Shown: positions 63,445-64,000 of the stretch, piece by piece | How the letters are laid out: each line of letters opens with the position of its first letter | Numbering within the stretch: position 1 is the stretch's first letter | Source: Hondaea fermentalgiana | Lineage: Eukaryota; Sar; Bigyra; Thraustochytrida; Thraustochytriidae | Reading direction: 5' to 3' | DNA: 64,000 nucleotides | Assembly: GCA_014084085.1 (NCBI GenBank) | Contig: NPFB01000032.1 | Span: forward strand, 229,138-293,137 | Notes under the pieces: model-generated | What the model saw: only the letters and a program-made list of their open reading frames with translations | The model's database searches: none | What the model was told of the DNA's origin: nothing | Position numbers and translations under genes: made by a program

Positions 63445-64000
63445 ATGCCAAGGACACGTAGCGCCGCGGCCACGGCGCTGCTGACACTACAGCTCGCCGC
63501 GCTGCTTGCTCCGCAGCTCACGAGGGTGGCAGCAGCGGCGACGGCGGCGACTGCGCGCCCTGGAGATGTCTTCAAAGACCGTGCCTTGTGCGAGCTGCTC
63601 GAGTGGCCGTGCATTGATAACGGCGAACTTCCGGACCTTGCCGCCTTCGTTCACGAAGAGCTCGTGGCGAGCGAGTGCATGAAATCCTGCCTACCTCCGG
63701 AGTTAGAGCACCTTCATCGGCAGTACGCCGCTCAGCATCAAGCTGAAGGCGACGAAAATGACGACGAACACGAAGAGACGGTGCGAGCTGCAGCAGACAA
63801 CGACGAGTCCTCTGCCCCTCACACCAGCGAAGAACCTTCTGATGAGCGGGAACCTGTCGACGCCATGGCAATGGACGCCCTTTGGCACTGCGAGGTCGAG
63901 TGCAAGGCACTCGAGGAAATTCCTCGTGCACAGGTGCCTCGCCTTTTTGAAAAGAACAAGCATGGACGCTACCTCGTTCTCTGGGAATCTCGTGTCTTTG
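63445..64000 (+). CDS. N-terminal part of a secreted or ER protein (runs off window)
   Basis: An open frame from the ATG at 63445 to the window end, 185 codons with no stop. The start fits a signal peptide: MPRTR then a Leu/Ala-rich core to about residue 34. Mature part has spaced cysteines (C46, C53, C78, C82 and later C and E-rich pairs near 150-155). A Glu/Asp-rich, probably disordered segment lies at about 100-140. An in-frame ATG at 63112 exists, but it would bury the signal peptide behind low-complexity sequence. Family not recognised. The signal peptide and ordered ends support a real gene. Confidence 0.6.
   Translation, partial: MPRTRSAAATALLTLQLAALLAPQLTRVAAAATAATARPGDVFKDRALCELLEWPCIDNGELPDLAAFVHEELVASECMKSCLPPELEHLHRQYAAQHQAEGDENDDEHEETVRAAADNDESSAPHTSEEPSDEREPVDAMAMDALWHCEVECKALEEIPRAQVPRLFEKNKHGRYLVLWESRVF

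Noticed and set aside
1..64000. CRISPR arrays, bacterial operons, prophage or insertion sequences
   Set aside because: No spaced direct repeats, transposase-like frames or Shine-Dalgarno-led gene clusters. Introns and gene content are eukaryotic.

Overview
This window is nuclear DNA from a GC-rich, intron-poor eukaryote. It encodes cytochrome c, protein phosphatase 1, Rab escort protein, a HECT ubiquitin ligase, an SLC12 cotransporter and an ER aminoalcohol phosphotransferase. Two genes have canonical GTAAGT...CACAG introns. Giant intron-free ORFs (6011 and 3626 codons) combined with animal-like multidomain architectures suggest a thraustochytrid/labyrinthulomycete-type stramenopile. That placement is inferred from gene style only, not from any search.

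Layout. 1-407: left-edge GC-rich DNA with a possible first exon of a gene leaving the window. 408-11288 (-): giant Ig/PKD/TSP1/EGF surface receptor with a cytoplasmic tail carrying two PH domains. 12083-30118 (-): 6011-aa HECT E3 ligase. 30382-30780 (-): small acidic protein. 31305-33326 (+): EF-hand protein. 33651-34090 (-): cytochrome c, two exons, below about 1.4 kb of repeat-rich DNA. 35483-35836 (+): doubtful small membrane protein. 36255-37016 (-): membrane protein of unknown function. 37862-39910 (+): Rab escort protein. 40746-41468 (+): unknown. 42292-45981 (+): SLC12 cation-chloride cotransporter. 46257-47636 (+): probable mitochondrial protein with a Twinkle/CHC2-like zinc ribbon but no helicase. 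47997-53900 (+): Sfi1-repeat protein with a C-terminal GAF-like domain. 54038-57154 (-): coiled-coil protein with a Tyr-rich tail. 57895-59166 (-): choline/ethanolamine phosphotransferase. 60259-61398 (-): PP1-like phosphatase, two exons. 61399-63444: GC-rich repeats with a 100-N assembly gap. 63445-64000 (+): start of a secreted protein running off the window.

The genes are independent eukaryotic transcription units with no operon logic. They cover general cell functions: adhesion/signalling, ubiquitination, Ca2+ sensing, respiration, Rab prenylation, ion transport, mtDNA-related zinc binding, centrin-based contractile fibres, phospholipid synthesis and phosphatase signalling. Most intergenic spacers carry 4-5 bp microsatellites, each with a different unit. 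Several also carry a TACTAGTA/TAGTAGGC-type motif 130-300 bp upstream of a start codon, which is a candidate promoter element. Several very long frames begin with non-ATG codons; I placed starts at the first suitable ATG and state this in each entry.
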